A stretch of 64,000 nucleotides of DNA, from contig BDIU01000344.1 in assembly GCA_002118135.1 (NCBI GenBank), forward strand, positions 100,930 to 164,929, given 5' to 3'. Below, one piece after another: positions 34,158 to 45,996 of the stretch. Below the pieces are notes generated by a model. That model was given only the letters and a program-made list of their open reading frames with translations. It was not told the origin of the DNA and searched no databases. The position numbers were made by a program, and so were the translations under genes. Each line of letters opens with the position of its first letter. The stretch's first letter is position 1. This DNA comes from Trebouxia sp. TZW2008. Taxonomy: Eukaryota > Chlorophyta > Trebouxiophyceae > Trebouxiales > Trebouxiaceae.

Positions 34158-34858
34158 TCACCACGGCAAACACTGAATCAGGGCAATGCCGTAATGTAAA
34201 GTCTGCCACTGAGGGGTTATGCAGGTTGTTACGGGGCAATGTAGTGCAGCAACATCATTTGTCAGAGGAAGGAAGGCGTGGCAGTGGTCATGCTCACTCG
34301 GCAACTGTGAATGCGAGCCCTTCGAATGCAACTGCTGTCAACATAGATGTCTTGATGCATTCAGTCAACTCACAGTTGTGAGTAGCGCGCAGCATGGTTT
34401 TGAGAGCATTTGCCTCTACACACAATGCTCCACATCCTTTCAAAGAGACCTCTGCTGATTTTCTGCAGACAATTCTTCTGACGTTGGGGATTCTCTGCAT
34501 TGAAGGTGCCCAACACAAGATGATTGCAATGTTTTGACCTGCAGACTGACTAGGGAAACCCACTGACAGGTGTTGTAACTTTGTTTCTGCCTGCTGCAAC
34601 TTCCGGCAAACAAGCAAGTATGCACTGGCCAGTATAGTACTGGTAAGCACAGTCAGAATAGCTATAGCTCAAGCTGATGTGCTCAGACAGGGTTGTAAAT
34701 GTAGTGACGCACTTGAGCGCAAGCAGCGTGACATGTCAAGAAATCTGGTTGCCTTTCAAAAGCAAAGTCTGTCAGCTGAATGCTTATCTGCCAAAGTGAT
34801 ATGTTGGCAAAATTCTGTTGATGCTTTGTGACGCCTTGAAAGCTAGAAATACTTGAAA
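34158..34858. other. Convergent spacer
   Basis: Contains only short frames without coding character on either strand. Confidence 0.4.
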
Positions 34859-37800
34859 TCAAGCAGGGTCTGCTTCAGAGGCCTGAACTTGGCTGTTGCT
34901 ACTATCTGCTGTGATAGGCACAGTGTTTGACTTAGCTGCTGCTTTGTCAGACTTATTTGCTGCCTGTACTGCCTGAGTCTGAGCCCTAGGGGTCATACCA
35001 GCCAATGCTGGCTCCAACACCATGATCACGAACACCTCCCAAGCTATGGTCAGCATGCCATTGCCTATCTTGGCAGCTGCCTGCACTGCTGCATTGCCTT
35101 GCGACCTGCGCTGCAAGGGCTCAGCCAGCAGCAGCTGCAAGGCCTCTTTTAGCTCCTCAGGGCCTTCAGCTTGCCACACAGCTGGCCCCTTCTGATTCTG
35201 AGGCAACTGCCAGACTGGCAAAACCGATTGACCCTGATACCTGCATGATGCTGATAGCTCAAAGAACCAGCTTATGACCAGCGCAAATGGCATACGGCAC
35301 TCTTGAACAGCTTCTGATTTTTCCATGGCAGCCTCAAGCGCAAATTCAGTCTGCAGCACTACTGGCAGATGAGTATGCAGTTTACACTGTATGCTTTGCA
35401 CCGCATGTTTGCATGCTCTCAACCATCAGCTCTGCAGGGCCTGCTTGCTTGCAATGTTGACAGCACAGTGATTGCCATCACTTTGCACAATACTGGCATG
35501 CACGCACAGGTCAACCAAGCTAATAACTGGCAGGGCTGCATGCATCACTTACCTGCGCAGTGTGGGCCATCTATGAACAAACACCGCATTGTCGTCCTGG
35601 TACAACGGAGAAGGAGTGGCATCGTCACTGACTCTGGCCTGACCAGACAGGTTGCTGCCAGTACGCCGCAATAGCACGCTCAGTGGTACCCTGTCCAAAG
35701 TCGCCATGCTTCTGCAATGATTACATAAGTACTTTCAGGCGATGCAGGCACAATTTGGCTGGCAAGGAATCACGCAATCCTGTGCCTGTGCCTGACGCAT
35801 TGTGAATGTCTTTGCTCAGCAACACTGACGCATATAGACAAGCAGGGACCTGATGCGTTTGCAGCATCTGGTTGTCATTGCTGTATGCATGTGCAATGCA
35901 TCAAAATGAACAACATGCAATGTTTCAGTAAGGCATTGACACAAGCAGTCTGGCCCCAATCACTGCATTCGTTCTGGTTGTGTAGCCCCGCACATCTCTC
36001 AGGCATTAAGCCCCCATCTGCTGAACCAGTCCTTCGCAAAGATGTGATGCGCTGCCAAGCATTGCTACTGCTTCTGGCAAGCGCCCCTACTTCAGCATAT
36101 ATGTGCAACACTGACAAGGGCAAGACAGAGAGTGAAAAGCACTGCATACCTCTCAGGCATGAGGACCCCACCCCCCTGAAGCAGTCCTTTGCAGCATTGT
36201 TGTATGCTGCTGCTTCAGCTAAGGTTTGCAACACTGACAAGAGCACGTCACAGTCAGCAAGAGGCAGTGCACACCTCTCAGGCATGAGACCGCCATCTGC
36301 CGAACCAGTTCTGCGCAGCGATGTGGTGCGCTGCCAAGCATTGCTGCTGCTTCTGGCAAGTGCCGCTGCTGCTTCAGCAGAGGAGGTAGAGGGGCTGCTG
36401 GCAGGAGAAAATCTCCAGTTCTGTGACAGTGAGGCGGGAGCTGTCATGCTGTGTGCGCCCTGGGTGTTTGATGCACTTGTGTCATCAGCTTCCTCTATTG
36501 CTTCCTCCTCTGGTACCGTGCGGATTCTGGCTAGAGTGCTGCTCGTGCCAGGCCCAAAACCGTTCTCTGACTCTCTGCAAGTCAGCAGGAAGTGACATGC
36601 TGAAGACTTTGCCAAGCAGATGCTCAAAACAGACATTGATAGACTGGCTGACTGAGACACAAATGCTGTGTTCACATGCAACATTTCGTTCAAGGCAGAT
36701 ATCACAGCCAATGCATTTCAGGCAGACGGGTGCCAGGCAGCACACATACATACAAACCAAAGAACGCACACTAGTTGGGCTTGAAGGCCTGGCTAGATAC
36801 ATATATTCTGCAAGCGACTGTCTTTCCGCAAGCTAGCCTGTTCACATGCTGAAACACTTCAGATGCACTGATAAAACATGTCACTGTTCTCATTGTAGCA
36901 TCAGCCATTGTCTGAGAATAGGCAGCCTTGCGGCTAGCAGAAGAAGTGGTGCTTCTGTATAAAGGACTGTTTGTACAGCAGTGTGTCACCAACCCTGCTG
37001 CCCTTCTGGGGGTTGGGTTCTGACAGCGCAATGGATCCTCCCCTGAGGTGGGGTTGGGCTGGGGGGGACCCAGGAGGGGCCAGTCGTGGGCGGCCCTCAG
37101 GGCAGCCTGGTTGAGGTCTGCTGTCTCCAGGAAGAGGGCATTACAAGGGCCCACCACCACTGCACAGCCGGCTGCTGCTGCCTCATGCAGCCTGCTGCCC
37201 CTATACACAGCCATCCTCATGGTAACAGTGGTGATCACAAAGTCAAGTTGAGTTCAACACAGCTTAACGAGCATGAATCATGAGACATATCAAGCCTCAA
37301 CTGAACAATCAAGTGCATCGCTGCATCAATGCAGTCAATCTGTCTTGAGCAGGCAAAGCACAATCAGCATGTACAATTATGCCATTAGACGTTGCACTGT
37401 CTGACTTGCAACAACTGAACATCAGACATCCTTATTGAGACGCCCAAGACAAGCCTGCCTGGCGAGACAGGACTTGTGCCACATACACACACCGAGCACT
37501 GTATGCTAGAGAGTGTCATTCACTATCTTTGTTGTCAAATAGTAGCTGACAGGAGTGCAGTGGCAACAGAATTTGCCACTGTCAGACATTACCTGGCGTC
37601 CTCTGCAAGGGAGTCCCCCATGAGCACCACCTCAATAGCCTGATACAGCGAGGGCAGTATCCCAGCTACATCTACTACAATCACCTGAACCTCGCCTGCT
37701 GCCACCTTTAGCTCCTGCGTCCAAGCAGTCCCTCTGCTCAGTTGAGATTGTGAAGGTCAATTTGTAATCAGGCAAGACTTGCTCAATGGAGAGGCACTAG

Positions 37801-40800
37801 ACAGTCTCGCTACATGTTGGCAGCATCATGCAGGGATGGTCTGGAGCACTACAAGCTCTCCTAGATGGCACTGAGACAAAGCTCCATTGCTGGGAGTGCT
37901 GCTGTAGCAGGCTTGGACCCGATGCAGATCTTGAATGAAGACAAAGAGGTCTCAAGGGTTTGTAAGGAACGTCTTGTACTGTTGCTACAGAAGATGCCAG
38001 ACGCAATGAACTTTGGCACTTGCTGCAGTCTATCAACAGCAGCGTAGCGTAGTGTTGCATAGCATAGCATAGCATAGCATAGCATAGCATAGCATAGCAT
38101 AGCATAGCATAGCATAGCATAGCATAGCATAGCATAGCATAGCATAGCATAGCATAGCATAGCAGCTGCAGAGAGAATCACCTGGGAGAGTTGTGACCAC
38201 AGTGTGGGGGCTAGATCTTGAGCTTGCAGGCTGGCATGGACCAGCTTGGCATGCGCAACCTTCTTGGGCGCAATCACCGTCAACAACCTGCTGAAGGCCT
38301 TCCTCAGACTAGTGTTGGCAAAAGTTGCAGAGCAGTGAGAAGAAGTCACCTGAGACAGTTGAGACCACAGGACTGGCATGAGACCCAGAGTCTGCAGTTT
38401 GGCATGAATCTGTTTGGCATGCACCACATCCTTGGGCGCAATTACTGTCAAAAGACTGCTGAAGTTTTCCCTCAAGCTGCGATGCAGCCCTGGGACGCCC
38501 ACCACGCTCTCTTCTAGAGTCGTGTTGGCTGCCAGCAGTGCAGGCCGGTCTGCTTTGACTGCAAGCATTTGGAAACAACTGTTCAGATGAGACCAGGTGA
38601 TTCAGCAAAGTATACAGTGACTTCTTGTTGTAAAGACGCTCAATGTAAGGACATACTTGCTGTAAGGACATGGCAGTTGAGAACAAAGCACTGCATTCTG
38701 ACTGCAGGGGCATCTCTGAGTAAGGACATGTCAATGTAAGGACAAATTCTTGGTTTTCAAAGTGGTTGATACAGAGAGAAGTCAATCCAATTGTCACAGT
38801 CTTGTTGTGCTGAACAGACCCTATGACCGCTAATATGCTGAGCAAGTTGTGAAGCCCGTGAACGGCTGAGCACAGCAAACTCAAGAGAGTGTCTGCATGG
38901 GACGGCGGGTGCTGCAGAATGATGAAGCTGAAAGAGGACTGTTTTGGGTGACAGACTGTTGCAGAGTGTAATTGCAAGTCAATGAGCACATCAGCTAGGG
39001 CTTTGACTAAAAGATTCCCCTGATGTGGTAATACTGCAGCATAGTACGGACGCCAGGGTCATGCAGACGGCAAAGGTTGTTACAATATGAGGTCTGGTGT
39101 GGTCTGGTCCCCAAAGCAGCTGGGGCCAACACCACGTGCGTACATGGCTGTAATTCCAGGCAGGCATGTGGAACGCTGAACCATTGCTCACATGTGAAAC
39201 AGCTACTCACCATCACAAACTACACTGAACATATGTATAGACAGCAAAGATGTGACCATCACTAGCAAAATGTGCTGACATCCCTGCGAGAATGTGCATT
39301 TGACTACATTCCCGTGCTGCCTCAATAAACAGAGGCTCCTACTATGGCGCCTAACGGCGTAGACTTTTTCTATTTTTTTCTTTCTCAATCCTGTGCTGCC
39401 TCAATAAACAGAGACTTTCATTATGATGCCTAATGGCGTACGCTTTGCTCTTTTTACGTGTTTAGTGCATTTGCGAGCAGGCAGGTTACCTTCTCGGAAG
39501 GCTGTCATGGCCTGAGTGGGGGGCTGCTTGGCAAGCAGTGCACAGGCTTCAAGGGCCTGAGCATAGCTGAGTTCCACGTACCAGGCTGGCATCTGGGTCA
39601 GCGCACCACCCAGCATCAGCAGACGTGCAACATCCTACAGCATCAGCCAATGAAACTCTTCACCGATGCAATGGAGTTTTCACCAAGCTTGTCTGTGTTG
39701 CGTCCACAGATCGGGCTGGCATCTGGGTCAGCGCACCACACAGCATCCGCAAACGTGCAACATCCTGCAGCACCAACCAATCACTTTTTGACCAAGCTTG
39801 TTCATGGGCATGTTACAAGCCAAATAGGAGGGAAAAGCAATTGGGTCAGCGCACCACCCAGCATCAGCAAACGTGCAACATCCTAGAGCAGAAGCATGCT
39901 TTGATGTCACAATAGCCAGGACACAGCATGTCTAATCTTGCATAGACATGACTAAGCTCACTTGTAGTCTTGCAACGATGAGTTGTCAAAGTCATGTGTG
40001 CTGTGTGCCATAGTGCTCAGCAATGCTCACAAGATCAGCAAAAGAACTGCATATCATGTAAACTACTCTGCTTGTAAGCAAGATGTGCATGGAGCTGTGT
40101 GAAAGTCGCGCTGTGCATGCAAAGACATGCGTGATAGAATGTTTTCACAGGCTGCGCACCGTATCTGTCTCTGGCAAGACAAGATCAAACATGTTGAGCA
40201 GCTTGCTGACAGCAGCCCTGCTGCGCTGACTGCCTTGATGCCGCAAGAATAGAGGCACAGGCATCTTGGCGTCCAGCCACGCCATCCACACTCCATGCTC
40301 CCGACAGGCATTGAGCACTCCAGGCTGCAAGTCAGAATCCTGCAAACAGATGTTAGTTATGTTTGCAGCTTGCTGACAGGTATCCTGCTGCGCTGACTGC
40401 CTTGATGCCGCAGAAATTGCGGCACAGGCATCTTGGCATCCAGCCAAGCTATCCACACTCCACGCTCCCGACAAGCATTCAGCACGCCAGGCTGCAAGTC
40501 AGAGTCCTACAGGGCTGACCGAATCGATCAACTTCATTCATGACGCAGCCCAGATGATCCCTGGTCACCTGCAGATGCTGATCAAGGCTGACGATTGCTG
40601 CACCAGCTGCTGCGCACATGGGCTCTATTTCTGCAAGGCTGTGACAGCTGTGCCTGGGTTGCTACTGAGCCTGGAATACAGGGTGTTTGCGACTGGAGCT
40701 GGTGCATTTGGCGTCATCAGCAGCAGCAACCCATGGCGCTGTCGCTGAGTAACAACTGATGCTTGGACAGCAATCTGCGCTGCAGGAGTTTGACCTGTCA

Positions 40801-42283
40801 CATGTGACTGAGGCAGGCATGGGCTGCAAGGCTGTTGATGATACGGGCAAGTTCTGACCCAAGCTGGACAAGAGCAGAAGTCTCTGACAAGAAGGAAGCA
40901 GCCCTGCTGCCCTGACCAGTAACAGCCATTGCTCAAATAAGGTTGCAATGGTTGTATGCACACTGATTGATTGCATGCAGACACATGCTTGGAAGGCAGG
41001 ATCAGTGCTTCACTGAGCATGTTCTGGTAATCAAAGCCTGTGCACTATGGGTAAAAGCATGCTACTCACAGCTGGACTTGCAGTGAGGCAGCTTGATGCC
41101 AGTCAAGGGCGTCAGTGTAAAGTGCAGGTCAATGCACAGCCAAACATGCAAGTGCAGCAACATCATATCAAACTTGCAAGGTCAAACATGGATAGCGAGC
41201 AGCCTTGGAGCTGACCATGACAATGGCCACTTGTGCGGACCAACGATGTACGCAATGCAGAGTCAAACATGCAAGTGCAGCATGAATTCAAATTTGCAAG
41301 GTCCAACATGGTTTGGGAGCAAAACTTGGAGCTGACCATGACAATGGCCACTTGGGGCAACCAATGATGCAGGAAACTGTCAATGGCATGTACAAAGCCG
41401 GATGTTGTCTCCAGCAGCTTCACCTGCATAGCATGCAGTCTGTGTGTTGTCACGTCTGTGTCTTGCATCAGCTTATGCGCAGCATAGATAGCATTGCCTA
41501 TGTTTTTGTGGTGTTGGACATGGCTGCATTGTGAATTTTAGAAATCTGTACCTCCTCTGGCAACACATTTTTGAGAAATGTGCAGACAGTCTGGTTTGCT
41601 GTCACCAAAACTTGAAATTGACTTCTGCCAGGTAAGCCCTGCAGCACGTCAAAGCTGTCAAGTGCTGGCTTTAGGACACATTGTCAATTGCAGGGCGAAT
41701 TGCTGCATTGCTCAGCATTGTGACTCACCTGAACGCATCTGCAAATAAGTGGCAAAGCGACGCAGCCCTGTTCTGTAGGACAAAGGTATGTCAGGAAATA
41801 CGGAATACATGCATGAAGAATAAAGGTCAGGAGCAATCTGCGTCAATGATGGGAGTGAATGAGTATGAGAGCAGGCCCCGTCACTGCAAGAAATGCAGGT
41901 AAAAGATGTGCTGACCTGTGTTTCCAATCTGAAACCAAACCAGGAAGCCAGGTGGCCGTTCCTGTTCGGCCGGAACATTGTCGCCCTGCAAGAGATTGCA
42001 AGAGGTGTCAAGGCCAGACTCAATGAAAACGGCAGAAGCCAATTGTATGATGCAGAACAAACAGGTTTGGCTTAGCCTGCTGACAACTCCTCGTGCGAGG
42101 CGGACAGCGACCAACCTGCAAGTGCACGGCGTCTCGAAGCAGTTGAGCAGTCCACGCGAACATTTGGGTGTTGCAATTTGATGAACAGCCCGTTCTAACG
42201 TTGTTGCCTGTCTCACAAAACAGCACTTTCCACCCTGCTATGTCAAGTGCTAAAGTCAGATTGCTCCGGAACCATAATTGCAA
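34859..42283 (-). CDS. KDTA: Kdo transferase (3-deoxy-D-manno-octulosonic acid transferase)
   Basis: Exons in phase: 41916-41985 (RPPGFLVWFQIGNT), 41729-41772 (EQGCVALPLICRCVQ), 41552-41638 (QVLVTANQTV), 41337-41423 (FLHHWLPQVAIVM), 40160-40339 (DSDLQPGVLNACREHGVWMA; LLNMFDLVLPETDT), 39490-39634 (DVARLLMLGGALTQMP), 38350-38558 (RPALLAANTTLEES). Less certain ones follow: 37590-37735 (VQVIVVDVAGILPSLYQA), 37030-37230 (RLHEAAAAGCAVVVGPCNAL), a Ser-rich exon near 36200-36590, and the C-terminus at 34859-35250 (ELKEALQLLLAEPLQRR). This order matches bacterial WaaA and plant KDTA, GT-B enzymes that transfer Kdo from CMP-Kdo to lipid A-like acceptors; the plant enzyme is mitochondrial. The first exon and start are uncertain. 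Nearly every intron has a duplicated exon edge. Confidence 0.8.
35990..36375 (-). repeat. Three copies of a Ser-rich Kdo transferase exon end
   Basis: ARSSSNAWQRTTSLRRTGSA followed by DGGLMPERC at about 36285-36365 is repeated almost perfectly at about 35985-36060. A partial third copy lies at 36140-36190. All three stay in one open frame. Confidence 0.75.
38055..38163. repeat. Pentanucleotide microsatellite (AGCAT)n
   Basis: About 21 perfect units of AGCAT inside the Kdo transferase gene. On the minus strand it stays open in reading frame as a (MLCYA)n pattern. Confidence 0.95.
38170..38318 (-). repeat. Downstream copy of a Kdo transferase exon end
   Basis: FSRLLTVIAPKKVAHAKLVH and TLWSQLSQ|GT copy the end of the exon at 38350-38558 (FSSLLTVIAPKDVVHAKQIH). 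The reading frame is uninterrupted between them. Confidence 0.75.
38610..38790. repeat. Copy D of the MITE-like repeat
   Basis: It starts TACAGTGACTTCTTGTTGTA, has four TGTAAGGACA motifs, and its far end (GATACAGAGAGAAGTCAAT) is the inverse of the left end of copy C. About 180 bp. Confidence 0.55.
39313..39455. repeat. Tandem 79-bp repeat with GCCTAACGGCGTAGAC core
   Basis: GTGCTGCCTCAATAAACAGAG with TATGGCGCCTAACGGCGTA occurs twice. Related cores appear at about 27818, 42971 and 48024, so it is a dispersed short repeat. Confidence 0.5.
39640..39895 (-). repeat. Two upstream copies of the DVARLLMLGGALTQ exon start
   Basis: Copies of the edge of the exon starting at 39634 lie at about 39715-39770 (DVARLRMLCGALTQMP) and 39838-39890 (DVARLLMLGGALTQ), each with an acceptor. 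Confidence 0.75.
40352..40508 (-). repeat. Upstream copy of the DSDLQPGVLNACRE exon
   Basis: DSDLQPGVLNACRERGVWIA followed by WLDAKMPVPQFLRHQGSQRS copies the exon at 40160-40339. It then diverges and stops before the LLNMFDLVL segment. Confidence 0.75.
41130..41250 (-). repeat. Downstream copy of the Kdo transferase exon ending at 41337
   Basis: About 115 bp, including the VAIVM|GTCAGC junction, is repeated at roughly 135-bp spacing (copy donor near 41216). Confidence 0.65.
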
Positions 42284-42718
42284 CCTGTGCTAGCTAGAAC
42301 TTTGCACTCAGTCTGGCGATTGCAGTCAGCCCTTATGACTTTGTTCAGGTTATCAGACTACTTAATCAGTAGGCTGAGCCAGAAAACCTGCTCAGGCTCT
42401 ACAATGCCCTAGGTACCGTGAAGAATTGTACATGTCACTCCCATGATTCATGCATAATATTATGATTATTAATGATTGCTCTCGGATCATACATCATGAT
42501 GGTGCAAAAAGCTATCACTGTACATGATGTGACATCTACCTGCCATCGATTTCTCGGTACTGTGCAACACGCTTGTTCTGTGGCAATTGATGCCTTCTGC
42601 AACACACTACAGTAAGCAGGCAGCACTCAACAGGGGCTTTTTGCATTGGCGCTTGTGTCTAAGTACCACCGTCTCTGCAAGGCAATGTTTGCAGTAGGCA
42701 GCATGCCAGCAACAAGCC
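42284..42718. other. Spacer between ARGLU1 end and Kdo transferase start
   Basis: No coding signal. It presumably contains the Kdo transferase promoter and its first exon if the start lies further out. Confidence 0.35.
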
Positions 42719-45609
42719 TCATCCAAGCCTGAACGACAGCTTGGTGCGTGCACCATGCTTCCCCAATATTTTGGCCTGATCTTTCTTCCGCTTCTGCTCT
42801 TCCTTTTTGCGCCTGCATGGTTCACACCTGAGCTCAGATGCAGGTCCACAACACAAGCATGCAAGACCCCTCCACAAATTGACGCAGAAGCAGAGCACTA
42901 CAATGACATGCAAAGTGTGAGCTGTCATAAAATACATGTAAACTTGCTTCTACTCACAGAGCTTGCCTACTACGACCCTAACAGCGTAGACTTTTCGGAT
43001 GTTTTCATTTCTGATCTACATTGCACAACAGTCTAGCCAGCTTGAAGACAGCTTACTTCTCTTGCTCCTCTTGTGCCTTTTGCTGCAGCTCCAGAAACCG
43101 CTGCTCTGCTGATTGCTGCTCTGCCATCTCAGCTTGCCGCCTAGCCTCATCTGCCTGCAGCATCAGCTGAAATGTCAGTTTCAGCTTTCAGACACTGCAC
43201 AAGGATGATTTGCAGAGTGGATACGGCTGTCATACAGCAGTCGCGCACATTCATCTGCCAACCGGCAAATGTGCTGAAAGTGACATGTCATCATATGCAT
43301 TCACAATACAGGTCAGAATTGCCTGAATATATGTACGGCAATGCCTTTGCTGTACACAGTTGGCACACTGTTGGTGAACAGCACAGTACCTCGTGCTGGC
43401 GCTGCTGCTCTATCTGGTGCAGCTCTTGCTGCTTGGCCTGTATAGCTTCTTGAGCCCTCTTGGTCTCTGCTTCAGCGGCCACGCGCTCCTCAGCCAGTTC
43501 CTTCTCGACCTGCAACATCAATGCGCCTACTACGATCCAATGTACTGAGTTGAATCAATGTGGCACATCATATGCCGCCCATTGAAGTCTAGAAATTGAT
43601 GACTGGAATGCTCCTCTGCTTGGTGCAAATAACTGTTAGAGTTGATGGCTGTGCTTCAAGAAAGCATACATTGAGTCATGTGTTTGTTCAAAAGACTGGC
43701 AGCCTTGATGATTGTGCCTCGACACGGCCTGCTGTGAGAAATGTTCAAGAGTCTGTGCCATTCAGACACTCCTGTGTGCATTGACCCTGTGGCATCTTTC
43801 ACCAGTAAACTTGCAAGATGCTATGTACAACAGTGTAAAGAACCCCACAGCATGCACATCAATCAATCTATGCCGATTGCATTGCCAAACTCCCTGAAGG
43901 GTTCCTGGAGTGCACAAGCAGCAAGAAGAGGCAACTGACTTGCTCCTGAAGCAGTTTGCCTGCGCCACTTCAGACAGCGTTCAACCAGTCAACTTGCAAC
44001 ACAGCTCGTGAGGAGGCGACAGCAATTTCAACATCAAAGTTGCAAGATGTGTGGTAGGGAGCGTTGTTTGGGATCGTCAGAAGAAGGAACTGACTTGCTC
44101 CTCCAACAGTTTGCGCTCCCTGACCAGCCGCTCTTCCAGGGACTGCTGCACTGCCTGGCTGGCCATCACATCCTGGACTTTAGCCTCTACTGCTGCTGTC
44201 ACCAGCCGCGCAGTCTCCTCTTCGATCACCCTCGCCTCCAGCTGTGCTTGCTGCCTGCACACAGTTGGGTAGCCTTAGGCTAAGACAAGGACAAAGGTTG
44301 TGCCACACACAACTGGTACATGCGCTAGGCAGTGCAAGAATTGCTACAATGTTATTACACAGGAACTCCATTGACATTATGCTGATGCACATGCGTCAAG
44401 CGAACGTCACATAAGTGAGGGCCACTGGCTGTTGTGAAATGTTGCCTGCACATTCAAAGCTTGAGCCATGTTCTTTGAAGCCAGGCTACTTGCAAAGGTG
44501 GCATCAGTGTGTGCTGACTGTGTCATGCTAAGCATGCAAATCATGCAGAACGGTCACAGCTGCTGCTTGTGCAAGCACAGCTGGGTTTGCTGATGACTTG
44601 ACAGGTGAAGCACTATCATTGATCTGAATAGCTTTGCACGTGGAGAACATGCTGCCTCTACTATCAGCCATACAGTGATCAGTGATACATAACTGCAGGC
44701 CCATTGCAAGGTTTCAGGATCTAGAGATGGATCAGTGACCTACTTGAGTCTAGCTTCTGTTTCAGCTGCAGTCTCCTTGGGCTTCTCCTTGCTGCGCCGT
44801 TTGGCTTTGCCATTGTCACTGTCACTGCTACTATCGCTGTCGCTGCCACTGCTGCTGCTGCTTGAGCTGCTAGATGGGCTGGGCTTGCGCTTTTTGACTG
44901 GTTCCTTGTCTTTCAGCTTGGCTTTTTCTTTCTCTGGAGACCTTGATCTGGAACGCTTCCTTCTGCTTTTCTCTGGCGACCTTCTGCTCTTCTCTGGTGA
45001 CCTGTGGGATTGTTTCCTGCGCTCTCTCGACGGTGACCTCTTACGCTCTCTAGACGGAGACCTTCTGCGATCCCGTGACCTTGATCTTCTACGATCTCTG
45101 GAAACTGAGCGCCTGCTGCTATGTCTGCTAGTCCTGTCAGGTTTGATGTCCCTCCTGGATCTGTCATGCCTGTCAGAAGCCCTGTCATCCTTCTCTGACC
45201 TGCTGTACTTGCTGACTGGCCGGCTGCTACGGTGTCTGTCACTTTCTTTGTCTTTCCTGTCGCTCCTGGCATTGAAAGCAAACAGAACGTTTCACTTTAA
45301 GATCTAGAGGCACGATGTGTGACGCTGCTTTAGTATGTGCCTGCAGAGTCGCGATGGCGCTCCTGGTGGTGCTCAGGCAGGTCAAGATTGAGCACAGGTC
45401 GCAGTACGACCCAAGCGCAGCATCTTACTCTGAACCATGTTACGCAGCCGACATGCAGGTACGAAATTTGCTGGTGTGCGGCACCGTATGAAACTTGGCT
45501 TGACATGTGCTACGATCAGCATGTCAAAGTGGTACCTGTGGCGTTCGTCTGGGCTTGCTCTCGACCTCTTTGTTTGCCTTTCGCGAGACCTTGATCGCGA
45601 CCGCGCCAT
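42719..45609 (-). CDS. ARGLU1: ARGLU1 homologue, Arg/Glu-rich splicing and transcription co-regulator
   Basis: Six exons in phase: 45536-45609, 44744-45265, 44095-44254, 43390-43509, 43057-43166, 42719-42812; 359 aa. The N-terminal half is an RS domain starting MARSRSRSRERQTKRSR, with many SRDRRRS and SPEKSRR units and a Ser run. The second half is a continuous charged coiled coil (EARVIEEETARLVTAAVEAK). The end, QAKILGKHGARTKLSFRLG, matches the conserved ARGLU1 C-terminus (ILGK.....KLSF.L). In animals ARGLU1 binds U2AF-containing complexes and Mediator and changes alternative splicing. The gene is divergent from the unknown gene at 45997, with 387 bp between starts. Confidence 0.9.
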
Positions 45610-45996
45610 TTTGCATACGCAAATGTTAACAAATTGACTGACTAGCGAAAGCAAGCGACCGCTTTCGTCGTAACGCCGACACGAAACGCTTACGAGCTAT
45701 AAGCTTCGGCAATGTTACAAAGCGCACGAAGTACGCCGGATAATGCTTAAGTTTGATTAGGATGCCCTCCAATGACATCAAGAGGATGTGCGCACAATCC
45801 CGTTGCACCGTGCTTGCTGAACTTGCGTCCAGCAGCATCCCTGATCACAGGTTGATGACTCAGTCCTGAACGCTCGCGGGGTCATGCGGCCAGCAATTGC
45901 CCGGCTCAAAGCGACTCAAGGCGCATGGATACACATACCATTTCATACAAAGCTTTGTAAGTTGAGCGCTGAGCAGTTAGGACCTTCACATCCTCT
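45610..45996. promoter_or_regulatory. Divergent promoter region, ARGLU1 / unknown gene
   Basis: 387 bp between start codons; no specific motif recognised. Confidence 0.4.

Noticed and set aside
37797..38150. Frame with MLCYA repeats
   Set aside because: Translation of the AGCAT microsatellite.
44735..45307. 190-codon + strand frame rich in Leu and Ser, membrane-protein-like
   Set aside because: It is the exact antisense of the ARGLU1 RS domain; the low-complexity minus-strand code explains it.
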